Shown here piece by piece: positions 57,444 through 61,462 of a stretch of 61,462 nt of DNA. Under the pieces are notes generated by a model that saw only the letters and a list, made by a program, of their open reading frames with translations, made no database searches and was not told where the DNA came from. Position 1 is the stretch's first letter. The number at the start of each line of letters is the position of its first letter. The position numbers were made by a program, and so were the translations under genes. This DNA is from Gammaproteobacteria bacterium (GTDB lineage: Bacteria; Pseudomonadota; Gammaproteobacteria; PS1; Pseudothioglobaceae): positions 1-61,462 of the forward strand of contig JAQWRQ010000027.1 of NCBI GenBank assembly GCA_029243595.1, read 5' to 3'.

Positions 57444-57782
57444 TTAGATCTTAGCACTGCCTTTTGGTAGCTTTTGATTGATGCCTTGTTTCTGTACTTT
57501 AACCACCACACCATCAGCAATTTCCAATGTAGCAAAAGATTCATCAACTGATGCTACCTTGGCAACAATACCGCCGTTTGTAACTACTTCATCGCCCTTC
57601 TTCAGTGCCGCTAAAAGCGCCTTATGGTCTTTTGCACGCTTTTGTTGTGGTCTAATCAGTAAAACATACATCACCACAAGCAAAAGCCCTGGCAAGATTA
57701 ATTGGCTCAAACCCGATGGGTCAGAATTGATGCCGTCAGCAGCTGCAAATGCGGGTGGTACGATTAAGTCTAATAAGTTCAT
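57444..57782 (-). CDS. yajC: Sec translocase accessory protein YajC
   Basis: This 112-residue protein has one membrane segment (about 25-43: LSQLILPGLLLVVMYVLLIRP), then the conserved RPQQKRAKDHKALLAALKKGDEVVTNGGIVAKV. YajC associates with SecDF. The gene tgt, commonly upstream, is replaced here by serS (28-base gap). A good AGGAG ribosome-binding site precedes the ATG. Confidence 0.95.
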   Translation of the reverse strand: MNLLDLIVPPAFAAADGINSDPSGLSQLILPGLLLVVMYVLLIRPQQKRAKDHKALLAALKKGDEVVTNGGIVAKVASVDESFATLEIADGVVVKVQKQGINQKLPKGSAKI

Positions 57783-57810
57783 TGTTATCTCCTAATAAAA
57801 AATAAAAAAA

Positions 57811-59118
<1,308 letters not shown>

Positions 59119-59182
59119 TTATATAGATTGAATGCCGATTCATAACCGTATTCACTTAAAAAACTTGTTAGGGGATTATACT

Positions 59183-59470
59183 ATGTTCAACTCATTTTCT
59201 GGAAACGATGCTTGCAAACTATTGTCTGAAGGCGCACAATTAGTTGACGTTCGATCATCTGCAGAATTTGCGCGTGGCGCATTACCTGATGCGATCAATT
59301 TGCCATTGCAATCAATCATGGGCGCTAAGAATGTTCTTGATACAGATAAGCCCGTAATTTTATATTGCGTTACTGGTGCTCGCTCTTCAACCGCTAAAAA
59401 TTATTTAGTTCAAATGGGTTTTGACAACGTCAACGACTTAGGTTCTTTTCGAAACTACAACTGCGAATAA
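59183..59470 (+). CDS. Rhodanese-like sulfurtransferase
   Basis: This single-domain rhodanese has 95 residues from the ATG at 59183, preceded 8 bases upstream by AGGGGA. An earlier in-frame ATG at 59132 adds residues without family match. The active-site Cys62 lies in LYCVTGARSSTAKNYL, with LVDVRSSAEFARGALPDAINLPL as the N-terminal rhodanese motif. It has no signal peptide, so it should act in the cytosol, moving sulfane sulfur. A TauE/SafE-like protein and MetZ elsewhere in the window give a loose sulfur theme. Confidence 0.9.
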   Translation: MFNSFSGNDACKLLSEGAQLVDVRSSAEFARGALPDAINLPLQSIMGAKNVLDTDKPVILYCVTGARSSTAKNYLVQMGFDNVNDLGSFRNYNCE

Positions 59471-59494
59471 ATCCCTTACTGTTAAAATCTCCTT

Positions 59495-60127
59495 ATGCGA
59501 GTAAAGAGTAAATGGCACAAAACCCAAGTTAAAACCATTGAAGACATCGGTGGCGCCATGGCGTTTATTTGCTGGCGTATAACCAAAAATCACCTTGAAG
59601 ACCTAATCAACGAAGGCTTTGTCATTGAAAAAGAGCAAGTTTTTAATGTCATTGTAGAATATCTCTGCTTCCTTATTCAGTCTATCGATCGTCTAGTGTT
59701 TAAAACACTGAGCGCTGAACAACGACAAGAGCTTATTAATAAACTGGCCAAACAATCTGCTTTTTATTACCAAGAAAATAAAGAAGACCGTATCGGCGAA
59801 GGCAATCATTGGAAGGCGTTTATTAATACTTATAATCAACGATCAAAAGATTATTCAGATTATGACTTTGTTGGTGGTGAGCCTGATTATCATTTTTTAA
59901 GATATTTTGCCGAAAAGGTAAAATTGGCCATGACCGATGTTGATGAAAAATGGATTGTGCAGCAAATGATTGAAATTCAAGCGCCAAAAGCCTTTAAAAA
60001 AATCAGCCAAAGTGTTGATGACTTAGTCTCAGTTGATAGTATTATTTCTAAAGATGAACAAATCAAGCAAAAAGAGAATAAAGTATCACGTTCAAAACGC
60101 CCATCAACTCGCAAAGACTTGCAATAA
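59495..60127 (+). CDS. Unrecognised protein with a basic C-terminus
   Basis: I do not recognise this family. The 210-residue protein has no signal peptide. Its N-terminal half has a hydrophobic-helical region (ICWRITKNHLEDLINEGFVIEKEQVFNVIVEYLCFLIQSIDRLVF). A central aromatic stretch has YNQRSKDYSDYDFVGGEPDYHFLRYF. The C-terminal tail, about 30 residues, is Lys/Arg/Ser-rich and probably disordered. The gene lies 24 bases after the rhodanese gene and 56 bases before the thioredoxin gene on the same strand, so it may be cotranscribed with either. Confidence 0.7.
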   Translation: MRVKSKWHKTQVKTIEDIGGAMAFICWRITKNHLEDLINEGFVIEKEQVFNVIVEYLCFLIQSIDRLVFKTLSAEQRQELINKLAKQSAFYYQENKEDRIGEGNHWKAFINTYNQRSKDYSDYDFVGGEPDYHFLRYFAEKVKLAMTDVDEKWIVQQMIEIQAPKAFKKISQSVDDLVSVDSIISKDEQIKQKENKVSRSKRPSTRKDLQ

Positions 60128-60183
60128 GACTCAGCTACCCATAGATAAACCATAATAAGGTAATAAAAAATTAGGATAAATTT

Positions 60184-60606
60184 ATGATAACTATGTGTAC
60201 GAGTTGTGGTGGACTTAATAATGTTCCAGAGGCTAAATTAAGCGATAATCCAAATTGTGGGAAATGCAAAAAACTACTGTATACAGGTGAACCTATATCA
60301 ATGACAGGTGCACAACTAACACGTGCCATTGAAAAAACTGATGAATTATTAGTGGTAGATTTTTGGGCAACTTGGTGTGGCCCATGCCAACAATTTGCAC
60401 CGACTTTTAAACAGGTTGCTACACAACTCGAGCCCAAAGCAAGATTTATTAAAATTGAAACGGAAGCCGAAGAAGCAATTTCTGCCAAATACAGTATTCG
60501 ATCTATTCCAACGTTAGCCATTTTCAAAAATGGCAAGGAAATTGATCGTGTTTCCGGCGCACTCAGCGCTCCAGACTTTACTAATTGGGTAAATCAGCAC
60601 CTATAA
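60184..60606 (+). CDS. trxC: Thioredoxin 2 (TrxC)
   Basis: TrxC is a cytosolic thioredoxin with an N-terminal zinc finger. The zinc-site cysteines are Cys5/Cys8 and Cys25/Cys28, followed by the thioredoxin domain with W-C65-G-P-C68. The 140 residues match the family. A TTAGGA precedes the start. In Escherichia coli trxC is OxyR-regulated; no OxyR site was recognised here. A plausible terminator follows. Confidence 0.93.
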   Translation: MITMCTSCGGLNNVPEAKLSDNPNCGKCKKLLYTGEPISMTGAQLTRAIEKTDELLVVDFWATWCGPCQQFAPTFKQVATQLEPKARFIKIETEAEEAISAKYSIRSIPTLAIFKNGKEIDRVSGALSAPDFTNWVNQHL

Positions 60607-60784
60607 AACACTCATTCGTAAAATTTCATAAATTTTTATAAAAGTAGGAATAAATAGTCATTTATTAGCTAAATATCATTAAAAAATGGCTATTTTTTAT
60701 TATATTTAAGAGTTTTTATCGGTAGTTTTGATTATTTAAAATTTTTTTAACAAGTTATTTTGCAGACAATCTCTAAACCTAAGA
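60607..60784. other. AT-rich gap between trxC and the rRNA operon terminator
   Basis: This 178-base region contains no gene I can support. A hairpin described separately lies at 60652-60698. The rest is AT-rich with runs of T and A. Confidence 0.4.
60652..60698 (+). terminator. Probable terminator downstream of trxC
   Basis: AAATAGTCATTT (60652-60663) pairs with AAATGGCTATTT (60684-60695) over 12 positions including one G-U pair, with a 20-base loop and a run of T at the end. The long loop and AT-rich stem make it weaker than the other terminators in the window. Confidence 0.5.
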
Positions 60785-60825
60785 CAAAAAAATACCCCAG
60801 CATCATCGATGTCTGGGGTATTTTG
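60785..60825 (-). terminator. rRNA operon terminator
   Basis: ATACCCCAG (60792-60800) pairs with CTGGGGTAT (60813-60821), and inner CATC and GATG can extend the stem. On the minus strand it is followed by a run of T (plus-strand A run at 60786-60792). It lies just beyond the 5S 3' end. Confidence 0.85.
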
Positions 60826-60832
60826 AATTTAA

Positions 60833-60952
60833 AGCCTAGCAATGTCCTACTCTCACATGGGGAGACCCCACACTACCATCGGCGCTAAGTGGTTTCACTT
60901 CTGAGTTCGGTATGGGATCAGGTGGGTCACACTCGCTATTGTCACTAAGCAA
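60833..60952 (-). rRNA. rrf: 5S ribosomal RNA
   Basis: Read on the minus strand, the segment contains the conserved CCGAACTCAGAAGTGAAAC, AGCGCCGATGGTAGTGTGGG and TCTCCCCATGTGAGAGTAGG. The ends GCTTAG and CTAGGC pair to close the molecule. The length is about 120 nt; exact ends are approximate. Confidence 0.97.
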
Positions 60953-61144
60953 ACTGGTTGCAAGCGGCTGCATAAATGCAGTGCTTGCGAATTAAAAAGT
61001 TTTTATACCTTGATTATAAATAATCAGAAGATATAACAATTAATACATGTAATAAGTTTGTCACTGTACATCAGTGTATTGCATGACACATCAACACAAA
61101 AATTATGGATCGAATAATAAATTATTCAAATAATTTGGGTGTTA
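60953..61144 (-). other. 23S-5S internal transcribed spacer
   Basis: About 190 AT-rich bases without a tRNA. It contains several potential stem-loops: GCAAGC with GCTTGC (60960-60988), CACTG with CAGTG near 61062-61076, and GAATAAT with ATTATTC (61112-61127). These may be RNase processing stems of the precursor rRNA. Confidence 0.6.

Positions 61145-61462
<318 letters not shown>

Noticed and set aside
60953-61144. Possible tRNA or small RNA gene in the 23S-5S spacer
   Set aside because: Stem-loops are present but none forms a cloverleaf or known RNA; precursor processing stems explain them better.

Overview
The window is a gene-dense, AT-leaning stretch of bacterial chromosome made almost entirely of housekeeping genes. 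No insertion sequence, phage, integron, CRISPR array or defence island is visible. The gene set points to a gammaproteobacterium: FabA/FabB, a dusB-fis pair, a 6S RNA directly upstream of the 5-formyltetrahydrofolate cyclo-ligase gene, AcnB, a folC-cvpA-purF-metZ cluster and yajC-secD-secF. The compact, overlapping genes, monofunctional HisB and low GC fit the streamlined sulfur-oxidiser clade that includes SUP05/Thioglobus and the vesicomyid clam symbionts. That assignment is an inference from gene content and style; no phylogeny was run.

Layout. (1) 47-6359, minus strand: folB-folK-dsbA-thiD-hisC-NIF3-asd-hisB-hisH, mixing folate, thiamin, histidine and aspartate-family biosynthesis. (2) 6398-8655: plsY, convergent with an ABC-2 exporter pair. 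(3) 8800-19714, plus strand: aceF-lpdA (pyruvate dehydrogenase E2 and E3, without aceE), a PCMT-like methyltransferase, an RND/MMPL exporter, nadB, def, dusB-fis and purH. (4) 19746-23924: avtA, an unrecognised acidic protein, dbpA, a possible 34-residue small protein, 6S RNA and the cyclo-ligase gene. (5) 23908-33084, minus strand: birA, lptB, tsaD, comM, hisA-rnfH, corC, a TauE/SafE-like membrane protein, pmbA and ubiH. (6) 33135-37458: truA, then two divergent SulP anion transporters sharing a symmetric promoter region. (7) 37524-45438: rimM/rpsP (S16 with a long acidic tail), purB, acnB, rpmG/rpmB, tRNA-Ser(UGA), a DUF3579-like protein, pirin and alanine dehydrogenase. (8) 45435-54585: pyrE, then a plus-strand run xth-trmB-fxsA-folC-cvpA-purF-metZ-fabA-fabB. 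(9) 54653-59100, minus strand: serS, yajC, secD, secF. (10) 59183-61462: rhodanese, an unrecognised 210-residue protein, thioredoxin 2, then the 3' end of an rRNA operon on the minus strand (5S and the last ~318 nt of 23S).

Functionally the genes supply nucleotides (purF, purH, purB, pyrE), folate cofactors, NAD, histidine and methionine, along with acetyl-CoA and TCA steps, envelope lipid and LPS export, Sec export, translation and RNA modification. Several convergent pairs overlap at their 3' ends, and three GC-rich hairpins flanked by A and T runs separate other convergent units.

I did not find a convincing new multi-gene system. The observations most worth following are the mirror-symmetric divergent promoter between the two SulP genes, the small ORF beside the 6S RNA, the S16 tail, and two unrecognised proteins (21097-21510 and 59495-60127).
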